DNA of 64,000 nt, from positions 186,001 to 250,000 of the forward strand of contig NZ_BCWX01000004.1 in the NCBI RefSeq assembly GCF_001894805.1. Reading direction: 5' to 3'. The notes under the pieces were generated by a model. It had not been told where the DNA came from and searched no databases. It saw only the letters and a list, made by a program, of their open reading frames with translations. The translations under genes and the position numbers were made by a program. The stretch is from Rhodococcus globerulus NBRC 14531. GTDB taxonomy: Bacteria; Actinomycetota; Actinomycetes; Mycobacteriales; Mycobacteriaceae. Below, piece by piece: positions 51,469 to 59,644 of the stretch (the stretch's first letter is position 1; every line of letters starts with the position of its first letter).

Positions 51469-51813
51469 ATGAAGAAGCTCGTTCCCGCTTTCCTCGCCGC
51501 TTGTGCGGCTTTGAGTCTCACCGCATGCAGCAGCGACAGTTCGGTGTCGGACGAACCCGCCGTCGTGATCGAGGTGAAGAACATGGCCTACACACCGGCG
51601 TCGGTCACCATCGAAAAGGGCCAGACCGTCGAGTGGAAGTTCGACGACGGCGGACTCCCCCACGACGTGGTCGGTAACGGTGAACTCGAAGGGAAACTGA
51701 AGAGCGAGTTGCTCACCGAGGGAACCTTCTCGTTCACGTTCGACGACGCCGGTACCTTCACCTACCACTGCACGCCCCATCCGATGATGGTCGGCACCGT
51801 GATCGTTCAATAG
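51469..51813 (+). CDS. Amicyanin-like cupredoxin lipoprotein 1
   Basis: This 114-residue protein has a lipobox (LTAC) and a type-1 copper domain with H65, C101, H104 and M107. The CTPHPMM loop nearly equals the CTPHPFM loop of amicyanin, the electron acceptor of methylamine dehydrogenase. GAGAGGA lies before the ATG. It follows the oxidase by 28 bases and overlaps the second cupredoxin by one base. Confidence 0.9.
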   Translation: MKKLVPAFLAACAALSLTACSSDSSVSDEPAVVIEVKNMAYTPASVTIEKGQTVEWKFDDGGLPHDVVGNGELEGKLKSELLTEGTFSFTFDDAGTFTYHCTPHPMMVGTVIVQ

Positions 51814-52136
51814 TGAGGAGGTGGATCGCCGGCTTCAGCCTTGCCGTCGCGGCAACGTGTGTTCCCGCGTGCGGCACAGAAGGTCCCGCCCCCGACGTCG
51901 TGGTCGAGATCAGCAATGTTCAGTTCAGTCCGATGGACGTCACCGTTGAACATGGCGGCACCGTCGAGTGGCGTTTCGACGACGGCGGACTTCTGCATCA
52001 TGTGGAATCACCCGGACTGTTCGACAGTGGCATCACCGGAGATGGCACCTTCCGGCACACGTTCGAGAGCGCCGGCGTCTACGAGTACTCGTGCTCCGTG
52101 CACCCGTACATGATCGGAGTCATCACAGTGTTGTGA
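51813..52136 (+). CDS. Amicyanin-like cupredoxin 2
   Basis: This 107-residue protein has a signal peptide with a possible lipobox (VPAC) and copper ligands H62, C94, H97 and M100 (CSVHPYM). It resembles the preceding cupredoxin over VEHGGTVEWRFDDGGL, so the two arose by tandem duplication. The GTG start overlaps the previous stop by one base (TAGTG). Confidence 0.87.
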   Translation: MRRWIAGFSLAVAATCVPACGTEGPAPDVVVEISNVQFSPMDVTVEHGGTVEWRFDDGGLLHHVESPGLFDSGITGDGTFRHTFESAGVYEYSCSVHPYMIGVITVL

Positions 52137-52184
52137 CTACTGGCTCATCATTTTTCGTGAACTACATACATTTTGGAGGATCTG

Positions 52185-53021
52185 ATGACTACCGTTCTCT
52201 CACACGGCCCACTCCAGACCGATGTCCCTGACATTCGGCCGACCCTTCAAGGCTCAGTCGGCACGGCTACTCGCGCCAGCCTCATCGCCGCAGGTGCTGC
52301 GGCGGGTGCCGGCATTGCACTCGTGGCTGCGCCTTCTGCGACAACAGCTTTGACCACTGCGGTTGTCGGAGCCGGACTGGTCACCTCACTGGCCGCCAAC
52401 TGGTCGACCTGCGGAATGTCGGTTGCCGGAGTTGTTGCCGCACCGAAGCAAGCCGACCGTAAGGGATCGTCAACTCCGGTACGCCGACTCGGTTGGCATG
52501 CACTGGGTTCCGTCACGACAGGTGCCGTCACCGGCGCCCTGATCGGCGCTCTCGGCGCGGCGGTGTCCGGTTTCATTCCGATCGGCTGGGCGTTGGGTGC
52601 CTGGGCTGTTGTGGCACTTGCGTACGGTCTGCACGAGTTGGGTGTTCTCACGATGCCGACTCCGATGCGGCGCCAACAGCTTCCGCGCCATATGCGCCGC
52701 ACCATGGCGCCGTGGAAGGTCTCACTGATCTTCGGCGCTATCATCGGGCCCGGATTCCTGATCTTCATCCGCTCGAGTGCGTACTACCTCCTTGCACTCG
52801 GTGTTATCGCCTCGGGCTCAACGGCTCTCGGCGCTGCACTGTTCACCGTTGTCTCCCTCGGCCGCTGCATGCCTAGCCTCGCGGCAATCGTGCACACCAA
52901 TCGCGGTGGCTCGATGCCCGGTTTCCTCTCGGTCATGTGCGTCGTAGACCGTCGGGTGCAGAGCATCACGGGCGCCGCACTGATCGCACTGGGAGCATTT
53001 GCTGCTTTCGCGTTGGTCTGA
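52185..53021 (+). CDS. Polytopic membrane protein of the amine dehydrogenase operon (MauF position)
   Basis: This 278-residue protein has about six to seven hydrophobic segments and cysteines in NWSTCGMSVAG near residue 75 and near the C-terminus. In classical mau operons a membrane protein of this size, MauF, is essential for the enzyme, and this gene sits at the operon's end with GGAGGA before its ATG. I could not confirm homology with MauF, so that name is a suggestion. A hairpin follows. Confidence 0.75.
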   Translation: MTTVLSHGPLQTDVPDIRPTLQGSVGTATRASLIAAGAAAGAGIALVAAPSATTALTTAVVGAGLVTSLAANWSTCGMSVAGVVAAPKQADRKGSSTPVRRLGWHALGSVTTGAVTGALIGALGAAVSGFIPIGWALGAWAVVALAYGLHELGVLTMPTPMRRQQLPRHMRRTMAPWKVSLIFGAIIGPGFLIFIRSSAYYLLALGVIASGSTALGAALFTVVSLGRCMPSLAAIVHTNRGGSMPGFLSVMCVVDRRVQSITGAALIALGAFAAFALV

Positions 53022-53036
53022 GTTTCCGTCGAAAGT

Positions 53037-53072
53037 AGTGTGGCCGGTGAGCATTTGCTCACCGGCCACACT
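53037..53072 (+). terminator. Terminator of the amine dehydrogenase operon
   Basis: A perfect 16-bp GC-rich stem with an ATTT loop lies 15 bases after the last gene. There is no T-run. Confidence 0.8.
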
Positions 53073-53131
53073 GCGGTCCGGAGATTCGAATCAGAGACGA
53101 GGCTTGCCTCAGTCCGAGAGGAAGACAATCG

Positions 53132-53392
53132 GTGTCGCTTCGGGAATTCTCCAACTTTCTGATCGAACGCATCGACGCCGCGGCCGCAGTCTACGGGTCG
53201 GGACGGCCCATTCCCGAAGCAGAAGCACGTGAGCGGTTGGCTGCCGAATTCATCGTGCCGGACGACGGCTACCTGGCGTTCATCGGCAGATGGGGCGGGT
53301 GCTACGTCGGGGTGTCCGTCCACGCCTGGGATCAGAGTTCACTCCTCGGGACAACCACGTGCCTGGAACTCACAGCCCCGTGCGCGCGATGA
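53132..53392 (+). CDS. Short hypothetical protein, possibly truncated
   Basis: This 86-residue frame has a GTG start with GAGAGGAA upstream and begins with a plausible helix (LREFSNFLIERIDAAAAVYG) and PIPEAEARERLAAEFIV. The C-terminal part is less protein-like, so it may be a remnant cut by a frameshift. No family is recognised. Confidence 0.4.
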   Translation: MSLREFSNFLIERIDAAAAVYGSGRPIPEAEARERLAAEFIVPDDGYLAFIGRWGGCYVGVSVHAWDQSSLLGTTTCLELTAPCAR

Positions 53393-53562
53393 CTTCGGCG
53401 AGATCAGGCGAGGATGCGCCGAGATCGCCATGCCGTCCTTGCTCTCGCGCGGCTGCGGTTGAATGTGTTGTGAGCGATGGTCCGTGACAAAGTGGTCTAT
53501 TTGCCAGGACCAACTGCCGCATTGGCCGCGTAGATAACTTCTGAAGCGATCAGTAACAGACC

Positions 53563-53595
53563 CGAATGGACTGTGTTCTGGCCCGCGTCCATTCG
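53563..53595. other. Hairpin in a gene-poor stretch
   Basis: CGAATGGAC and GTCCATTCG flank 15 bases. It lies in 277 bases (53393-53669) where I see no gene. It may be part of a decayed element or an RNA; nothing more can be said. Confidence 0.3.
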
Positions 53596-53669
53596 TAAGC
53601 CGTGTCAAGCTTTGTCGCTATGCGGCAGGGACACCCGTCGACTGGTGCGGGTGCGATGTGAACAGTGAC

Positions 53670-54035
53670 TCAATCGAGACAGAACTCATTACCTTCGACA
53701 TCTTGCATTACGAGGCATGACTCGTTGTAGCCATCGGCGCGCAGTAGTCGCACACGTACCGCACCGAGTGCGATCAATCGTGCGCATTCGGATTCGAGCG
53801 CGGCCACGCGTTCTTCGCCCACGAGTCCCGTACCGACTCGCACGTCAATATGTAGTCGATTCTTGACAACCTTGTTTTCAGGAACGCGCTGAAAGTACAG
53901 GCGCGGACCTATACCCGAGGGATCGATACATCCCGATCCGTTGCGCTCGTAACCTAATACTTCGCACCAGAATTCCGCTACGCGCTCAGGCTCCTCACAG
54001 TCGAAGGTGACTTGAATCTTCTTGATCGATGCCAT
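53670..54035 (-). CDS. VOC (glyoxalase-like) family protein
   Basis: This 121-residue protein is a small vicinal-oxygen-chelate protein with IQVTFDCEEPERVAEFWCEVLGYE at the start and NRLHIDVRV in the middle, ending VMQDVEGNEFCLD. Many of these actinobacterial proteins are unassigned. It stands alone. Confidence 0.85.
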   Translation of the reverse strand: MASIKKIQVTFDCEEPERVAEFWCEVLGYERNGSGCIDPSGIGPRLYFQRVPENKVVKNRLHIDVRVGTGLVGEERVAALESECARLIALGAVRVRLLRADGYNESCLVMQDVEGNEFCLD

Positions 54036-54190
54036 CGGATCACAGTAGAGGCGGGTCTCTTCGTTTGCACGTTCTTTATCGCATGGTTCGCGCTAGACGT
54101 GAGCTGCGGTGAGAATTTCGTGAATCCGTCACCTTAGTGATCGAGTGTCGAATCCAAGAACTCTTTGGTAAATACCGATCGCGCACAGAA

Positions 54191-54571
54191 CTACCGAAAC
54201 ACCAGCGCCAGCTCCCGAAGGGCGAGAGCTGCGTTCCTGACCGCACCGCCAGTGGTGATGACATCTTCGACCAGGGTGACAGTCTTCCCTGCGACGTCGA
54301 TTCCCTCTGCCAGCTTGTTGGTTCAGTACGACTTCGGTTCCTTACGGATAAAGACCGCCGGTAGACCGGTTGCCTGGCTGAGCATAGTGACGATCGGGAT
54401 ACCGCCCATTTCCAGTCCGCCGAGTATTTCGGTGTGTTCTGGAACCAACGGGGCCATGCGGTCGGCGATGCGACGTAGAAGGTCCGGGTCGGTTTCGAAT
54501 CAGTATTTGTCGAAGTACTGGGAAGCGGTTATTCCGGAGCGGAGAGTGAACTTGCCCGTCAGGCGGCGTGA
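54191..54571 (-). pseudogene. Orotate phosphoribosyltransferase (PyrE-like) pseudogene
   Basis: Read on the minus strand, the frame gives LTGKFTLRSGITASQYFDKY, a stop, FETDPDLLRRIADRMAPLVPE, EILGGLEMGGIPIVTML, FIRKEPKSY, a stop, TNKLAEGIDVAGKTVTLVED and VITTGGA, then a third stop. This matches orotate phosphoribosyltransferase, including the PRPP-binding VEDVITTGG loop. TGA codons at 54502-54500 (normally Arg) and 54325-54323 (normally Gly), and TAG at 54193-54191, break the frame; the N-terminal part is also lost or frameshifted. It is a decayed extra copy. Confidence 0.82.
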
Positions 54572-54728
54572 GGAGGGGCAGAACTATCTCCCAGTTTGGC
54601 GGCATGTGCTCGCATACAGGTCCTTCGTACCTGCATCGCCTCCGGCTCAGCCAGACGGAACGGCCTGCGGCCGTGCTTGACAAAACCTATTGAGATTCCT
54701 TTCAAGTGTTATGGGCTCGAGCCGTCGG

Positions 54729-55556
54729 CTAGAGCTGACCACCCGCGTCGACGGTATGCGTGGTTCCCGTGACATAGCGTCCGCTGTCTCCGACGAGGTA
54801 GAGCACTGCGTCGGTGATGTCGGATGATTCGAGCGCGGGCACCGGCAGGGTGTTGAGTGTCAATGCGGCTTCCTCGAAGTCAGCGCGTGTCGGCGCGGCG
54901 AGGTCCGGCCGGAAGAGCTTGTAGGTGGCGTCGTTGAGGATCATGTCGGTTGCCACGGTGGTGGGATGGATGGTGTTGACTCGGATATTCTGCGGCGCAA
55001 GTTCTTTGGCGAGCACCTTCATGAACCCGACCAGACCTGCCTTAGCCGCTGAGTAATGCGCGGTATTCGCGTTCGCTTTCAGAGCGGCGAGTGAGCTCGT
55101 GATCACCACGGAGCCACCCCGACTACCCGCGACAATATGCGGCACCGAAGCGACGCAGGTCTTCCACACTCCGGTGAGATTGATGTCGATCATCGTCGAC
55201 CAGGTTTCCTCGGACATCTCGAGCGTCGGAGCAGGCACCGAGATACCGGCATTGGCGAGCACGATGTCGAGCCGGCCGAGCTCATCGACACCGGCGTCGA
55301 CCACTACTTTCAAGCCGTCGAGGTCCCGGACGTCGACTTCGCGGGCAACAATGCGACGACCGAGGGCTTTGACCGCACGCTCGGTTTCCGCGAGGTCGTC
55401 CGCCGTGGCGGTCGGATACGGCACTGTGTCGACCTGGCGACATACGTCTATCGCGATGATGTCGGCTCCTTCTTGCGCGAGCCGTAGCGCATGGCTGCGC
55501 CCCTGGCCCCGTGCAGCACCGGTGACGAATGCAACTTGACCGTCGAATTGCCCCAT
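54729..55556 (-). CDS. Mycofactocin-coupled short-chain dehydrogenase
   Basis: This 275-residue SDR has GAARGQGRSHALRLA, VPYPTATADDLAET, an NAG motif, a catalytic Ser in ITSSLAA and YSAAK, which place it in the mycofactocin-coupled group like the gene at 565. I chose the ATG at 55556 with AAAGG upstream. It is divergent from a TetR gene. Confidence 0.88.
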   Translation of the reverse strand: MGQFDGQVAFVTGAARGQGRSHALRLAQEGADIIAIDVCRQVDTVPYPTATADDLAETERAVKALGRRIVAREVDVRDLDGLKVVVDAGVDELGRLDIVLANAGISVPAPTLEMSEETWSTMIDINLTGVWKTCVASVPHIVAGSRGGSVVITSSLAALKANANTAHYSAAKAGLVGFMKVLAKELAPQNIRVNTIHPTTVATDMILNDATYKLFRPDLAAPTRADFEEAALTLNTLPVPALESSDITDAVLYLVGDSGRYVTGTTHTVDAGGQL

Positions 55557-55635
55557 GACAGAAAACCTTTCGGCACATGTGGCACCGACCTTCAGCGGTG
55601 CCGCGTCGTACAACCGAGGTTATGTCAGTCGATGC

Positions 55636-55652
55636 CAAAACATGGCGTTTTG
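55636..55652. promoter_or_regulatory. Candidate TetR operator between the dehydrogenase and tetR genes
   Basis: CAAAAC and GTTTTG flank five bases in the divergent promoter. A second, longer-spaced repeat, GGCACCG and CGGTGCC with 8 bases between, lies at 55581-55602, close to the dehydrogenase start. Either could bind the TetR protein. Confidence 0.45.
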
Positions 55653-55742
55653 AGAAAACTCACCGCCCGGGCGATACGGGTAACCCGCCCAAGCCCGAAG
55701 GCCGACGCCATGGCCGGGCGAACCTGGAACGATGGACGCGTG

Positions 55743-56336
55743 ATGAGTACCGACAACCGAATCGACCGCGGTGGCAGGCCGGCGGCAACAACCGCGCACC
55801 ACCTCGCCGCCGTCGCCCAGAGACTGTTCGTCGAACGCGGCTTCGACCGAACCAACGTCGAGGACATCGCGCACGAAGCGGGAATCAGCACTCGAACCTT
55901 CTTCCGATACTTCCCGACCAAGGCCGACGTCCTGTGGGTCGAATCGGACGCCGAGATCAGTCGGCTACGACAAGCACTGGCCGACAGCACCGCGACCGAA
56001 CCGTACGAAGCCGTCTTGGTGCGCGCCGTAGTCACCGCCATGGCTTTCCCCGACGACCAGATCGAATGGGCCAGACACCGCGCCCAACTGGTCCTTACGG
56101 AACCCGCCGTGCAAGCGCAGGCATCGCAGCGCCACACGCGGTGGCGAGCCGCTGCCACCGAATTCGTCAGCGCTCGCACCCCCGACTATTTCTTCCCGAT
56201 TGCGGTGGGACACGCAGTACTCGCCGCCACACAATCGGCCCACGAGTACTGGATCGCGCATCCAGAGACGCAACTCGCCGATCAGCTCGAACGTGCACTG
56301 CTCCTGCTCCTCCCACCCCTACCCACAGCGGTCTAG
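55743..56336 (+). CDS. TetR-family regulator, MftR-like
   Basis: This 197-residue protein has the TetR helix-turn-helix NVEDIAHEAGISTRTFFRYF near residue 40, preceded by RPAATTAHHLAAVAQRLFVERGF. The FFRYFPTKADVLW motif is shared with regulators linked to mycofactocin systems, in keeping with its divergent mycofactocin-coupled dehydrogenase. In-frame starts at 55710 and 55743 are both possible. Confidence 0.85.
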   Translation: MSTDNRIDRGGRPAATTAHHLAAVAQRLFVERGFDRTNVEDIAHEAGISTRTFFRYFPTKADVLWVESDAEISRLRQALADSTATEPYEAVLVRAVVTAMAFPDDQIEWARHRAQLVLTEPAVQAQASQRHTRWRAAATEFVSARTPDYFFPIAVGHAVLAATQSAHEYWIAHPETQLADQLERALLLLLPPLPTAV

Positions 56337-56465
56337 CTCGCATCGACCTTGGAATCGAGATCCAATGCTCGGCTTGAATTACCTCCGCTCGAGGTAAACC
56401 ACCAGGACAGCGCAGCGAAAGAATTGTCCGTCCCGCTGGGCGCACCTCGAGATGCGGAGGTTCCG

Positions 56466-57665
56466 ATGCCCGAGCTCGGCAACAACTCACCGCCCACGGG
56501 CGGAGGTGCAGAACCTGCTCACGGCGACGTAGTCGGGCAACCCCATACCTCCGCCGAGGGGCAACCGATCATCGCTGCAGAACAAGACGCTGCCCGAATC
56601 AGCTCACCCGCCCACCCGCTGGGTAAGCCCGGACCGAGCTTCGATCGCAAGTCTCCGTTCATGATCGGAATGGCCGCAGCCGCGGGAGTGGCCGTCACTT
56701 ACGGCGGGATCGAGTTACTGATCGCAGCACACGGCGTACTCGTCCTCATTGTCATCGCCGCGTTCCTCGCAGCCGGCCTCGAACCCGTCGTGTCTTGGTT
56801 GGTGCAGCACCGAATTCCCCGTTGGGCGGCTGTGACCGTGGTCTTTCTCGCGGCCTTCGGCATGCTCGCCGGTTTCCTCGCTGCCGCGATACCCCCGATC
56901 GTCACCCAAGGCAGCGCACTCGTGGACAACGCCCCTGGCTACCTGCACCACCTCCAAGAGCGCTACCCCGCCATCGACGAACTCAATTCTCGATTCCATC
57001 TTCAGGACAAGCTCCAGCAGACGATCGGTGGCGAAGGTGTCCCGGATGTCGTCGGCGGGATCCTCGGTGCCGGTAAGTTCGTGTTCAGTGCGATCAGCGG
57101 AACCGTCATCGTGGTTGTCCTCACCGCCTACTTCCTCGCCAACTTCCCCCGAATCCGCGCCTCGCTCTACCGCCTGGCACCCCACTCCCGCCGCCCGCGG
57201 ACCATCCTGATCGGCGACGAGATCTTCGCCAAGGTCGGCGGATACGTCCTCGGAAACATCCTGATCTCGCTCATCACCGCCATTCTCACCTTCATCTGGC
57301 TGATCACCTTCGGCGTTCCATACCCGCTATTGCTCGCCGTACTGGTCGCAGTACTCGACCTGATCCCGATAGTCGGATCGACGCTCGCCGGAATCGTCGT
57401 AGCACTGGTGGCTTTGACTGTGTCACTACCTATTTCGCTCGCCACCGTAGCCTTCTTCATCATGCTCCGACTCGTCGAGGACTACGTGCTCGTGCCGCGC
57501 ATCATCGGCCGGACCGTCCAAGTACCACCCCTGATTACGGTCGTTGCTGTCCTGCTCGGCGGGGCTCTGCTCGGAATCGTCGGCGCACTGCTCGCCATCC
57601 CGATCGCTGCCGCGATCTTGCTGCTGGCCCGCGAAACACTCCTCCCCCAGCTGGACCGTCGATAA
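56466..57665 (+). CDS. AI-2E family transporter
   Basis: This 399-residue protein has a hydrophilic N-terminal extension of about 65 residues, then eight hydrophobic segments of the AI-2E/PerM family, with FLAAGLEPVVSWLVQHRIPRWAA, GAKFVFSAISGTVIVVVLTAYFLANFPRI (in parts) and LDLIPIVGSTLAG. Family members export autoinducers or act as Na+/H+ exchangers. CGGAGG precedes the ATG at 56466. It converges on the alcohol dehydrogenase gene. Confidence 0.9.
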   Translation: MPELGNNSPPTGGGAEPAHGDVVGQPHTSAEGQPIIAAEQDAARISSPAHPLGKPGPSFDRKSPFMIGMAAAAGVAVTYGGIELLIAAHGVLVLIVIAAFLAAGLEPVVSWLVQHRIPRWAAVTVVFLAAFGMLAGFLAAAIPPIVTQGSALVDNAPGYLHHLQERYPAIDELNSRFHLQDKLQQTIGGEGVPDVVGGILGAGKFVFSAISGTVIVVVLTAYFLANFPRIRASLYRLAPHSRRPRTILIGDEIFAKVGGYVLGNILISLITAILTFIWLITFGVPYPLLLAVLVAVLDLIPIVGSTLAGIVVALVALTVSLPISLATVAFFIMLRLVEDYVLVPRIIGRTVQVPPLITVVAVLLGGALLGIVGALLAIPIAAAILLLARETLLPQLDRR

Positions 57666-57694
57666 TCTGCCGGGATTGTTTCGAACTCCTGCGT

Positions 57695-58711
57695 TCACGG
57701 AATAAGCATGGTCTTGATGGAGCGGCGCTCGTCCATGGCCGCATATGCCTCAGCGACCTGATCGAGCGGCAGAGTCAGATCGAAGACCTTGCCCGGGTGG
57801 ATGTGCCCGTTCCAGACGCGGTCCAGAAGATGGTCGAGGTATGCCCGCACCGGTGCAGGTCCACCGCGCAAGCCGACGTTCTTCCAAAACATGTGCCGCT
57901 GAGGAAGATCCGCGACATGGGGAACGCCGACCCAGCCAACCATGCCGCCAGGGCGCGCGGACCGCAGGGCCTGCTCGACGGAATCGTGAGTACCGACGCA
58001 CTCGAGCACCGAATCTGCTCCGATTCCGGACGTGAGTTCCTTGACCCGCTCGACGCCGTCGTCGCCGCGCTCGGCAACGATCTCGGTGGCGCCGAATTCC
58101 AGTGCGAGACGCTGCCGATCCTCATGGCGGCTCATCGCGATGATCCTCTCCGCGCCCAGTTCCGCTGCTGCAAGTACACCGGAGAGGCCCACCGCGCCGT
58201 CACCCACAACCACGACGGTGCTTCCCGGCTTGACGCCTGCGCTGACCGCCGCATGCCAGCCGGTACACATGACATCGGAGAGCGCCAGGATGTTCGGGAT
58301 CATCGCCTCGTCGGGCAGTTCGGGGGTGGCGATGAGTGTTCCGTCGGCATTCTGAACACGGATCAACTCTGCCTGGCAGCCGTCGTATCCGGTGCCGTGG
58401 AGACAGTTCGCATGTGCGCCGACTTTGCAGAGCGCGCAGGTGTTGTCGCTGGTCAAGAATCCACCGACCACAAACTGTCCGGGCTTCACGGTGGTGACGT
58501 CGCTGCCAACCGCTTCGACGATGCCGACGTACTCGTGCCCGATCGGCGTCGGCTTGGTGACCTCCGCGATACCGCGGTAGCGCCACAGATCCGAACCGCA
58601 CACGCACGCTGCCACTGTGCGGACTATCGCGTCGGTGGGCTCCGCGATCACGGGATCGGGTCGGTCCTCGAAGCGGATGTCATTGGGACCGTAGATAATT
58701 GTGCCGCGCAT
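57695..58711 (-). CDS. Zinc-dependent alcohol dehydrogenase
   Basis: This 338-residue medium-chain dehydrogenase has the catalytic zinc ligands in CVCGSD near residue 38 and GHEYVG, and the nucleotide-binding VVGDGAVGLSGVLAA. The structural zinc loop seems shortened (NTCALCKVGAHANCLHGTG). AGGAG lies before the ATG. Its substrate is unknown; it is followed at a distance by a DUF2255 gene in the same direction. Confidence 0.9.
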   Translation of the reverse strand: MRGTIIYGPNDIRFEDRPDPVIAEPTDAIVRTVAACVCGSDLWRYRGIAEVTKPTPIGHEYVGIVEAVGSDVTTVKPGQFVVGGFLTSDNTCALCKVGAHANCLHGTGYDGCQAELIRVQNADGTLIATPELPDEAMIPNILALSDVMCTGWHAAVSAGVKPGSTVVVVGDGAVGLSGVLAAAELGAERIIAMSRHEDRQRLALEFGATEIVAERGDDGVERVKELTSGIGADSVLECVGTHDSVEQALRSARPGGMVGWVGVPHVADLPQRHMFWKNVGLRGGPAPVRAYLDHLLDRVWNGHIHPGKVFDLTLPLDQVAEAYAAMDERRSIKTMLIP

Positions 58712-58739
58712 GAATAACTCCTTCGCTGCCGTTTGCGTA

Positions 58740-59111
58740 TCAGGCGGGGAAAACTTCGAGGGTGGCCGAACGGGGGCCACTTTCGACAAGGTGATCGACA
58801 ATGCTCGGGTACTGGCGGTACTTCTTCCGGTAAGCACTGTCCACAAGCGGGAGGTCTGCGTCACCGGCCTCGACGAACTTCACCTCGTACGCGCTGCCGC
58901 CGGAAATAATCTGCCCGGTTCCGGTCGCGATCGCGCCCTTGAACCAGGCTGCGGGCCTGCCGTTAGTGGATCGGATGAAGAGCCGGTCACCGTCGCCGAC
59001 GATCCAGATGATCGTGGGCTTTCTCAGCGAACCGTCGGCCCGCCTGGTCGCGACCTGCACTTCCTGAGGGTTCGCGATTGCCGCTACCTGCTCTTCGCTC
59101 CAGCCTGTCAT
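58740..59111 (-). CDS. DUF2255 family protein
   Basis: This 123-residue protein has the DUF2255 sequence PQEVQVATRRADGSLRKPTIIWIVGDGDRLFIRSTNGRPAAW (in parts), related to the flavin/F420-binding split-barrel group. Function unknown. It begins 28 bases upstream of the alcohol dehydrogenase start in the same orientation and may be its operon partner. Confidence 0.85.
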   Translation of the reverse strand: MTGWSEEQVAAIANPQEVQVATRRADGSLRKPTIIWIVGDGDRLFIRSTNGRPAAWFKGAIATGTGQIISGGSAYEVKFVEAGDADLPLVDSAYRKKYRQYPSIVDHLVESGPRSATLEVFPA

Positions 59112-59314
59112 TGCCCGTACCCCTTGCGTCGACGACACGTTCTTTCAGCCAACCCCAGATCTGCCACGGGCGCGAGGGCCAGGGGTTACCGGTAATGGCA
59201 GTGCCTCCTTCGAGGGAGTTCGGCAACCTGACACCCTTTGTGCGCAGCGAGCACCCCTTGCTGCATGCCACAACCGTTGTTCACTGTGCACAAACCGTGC
59301 TCACTCAACAGCTC

Positions 59315-59351
59315 TTGATATGCAAGCTCCAGCTTGCCTATAGTGGTGCCG
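59315..59351 (+). promoter_or_regulatory. Leaderless promoter of the arsR-type gene with operator in the spacer
   Basis: TTGATA (59315-59320) and TATAGT (59339-59344) are 18 bases apart, and transcription start seven bases after the -10 falls on the GTG at 59351. The 16-bp palindrome GCAAGCTCCAGCTTGC (59322-59337) fills the spacer between the -35 and -10, an ideal operator for the encoded ArsR-type repressor. Confidence 0.75.
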
Positions 59352-59644
59352 TGGTCACCATCTACCGTGCTCTCGACGACGACACGAGGCGCATCATCCT
59401 CGACGAACTCGCGGCACATGACGGCCAGACTCTGTTCGAGATCTGTTCACTGCTCACGATGCGACACGGTCTGGGCTTCACGCGTCAGGCGATCTCTCAG
59501 CACCTCGGTGTACTCGAGTCGGCTGGACTGGTCGTGACCGAGCGGCGCGGACGCTCCAAATTCCACTACTTCAATCCCGAGCCGCTTGCCGAAATCACCC
59601 GGCGATGGCCCATCGAGACAGGAACACCATGCAAATCAAACTGA
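59351..59644 (+). CDS. ArsR-family regulator (non-metal type)
   Basis: This 97-residue winged-helix protein has YRALDDDTRRIILDELAAHDGQTLFEICSLL, then FTRQAISQHLGVLESAGLV and RRGRSKFHYFN (in parts). It lacks the usual ArsR metal-site cysteines, so it probably responds to an organic signal. It is probably translated leaderlessly from GTG 59351. It overlaps the glyoxalase gene by 16 bases, so the two form one operon. Confidence 0.88.
   Translation: MVTIYRALDDDTRRIILDELAAHDGQTLFEICSLLTMRHGLGFTRQAISQHLGVLESAGLVVTERRGRSKFHYFNPEPLAEITRRWPIETGTPCKSN

Noticed and set aside
54165-54680. 171-codon plus-strand frame
   Set aside because: It is antisense to the pyrE-like pseudogene and reads as Ser/Arg-rich shadow sequence.
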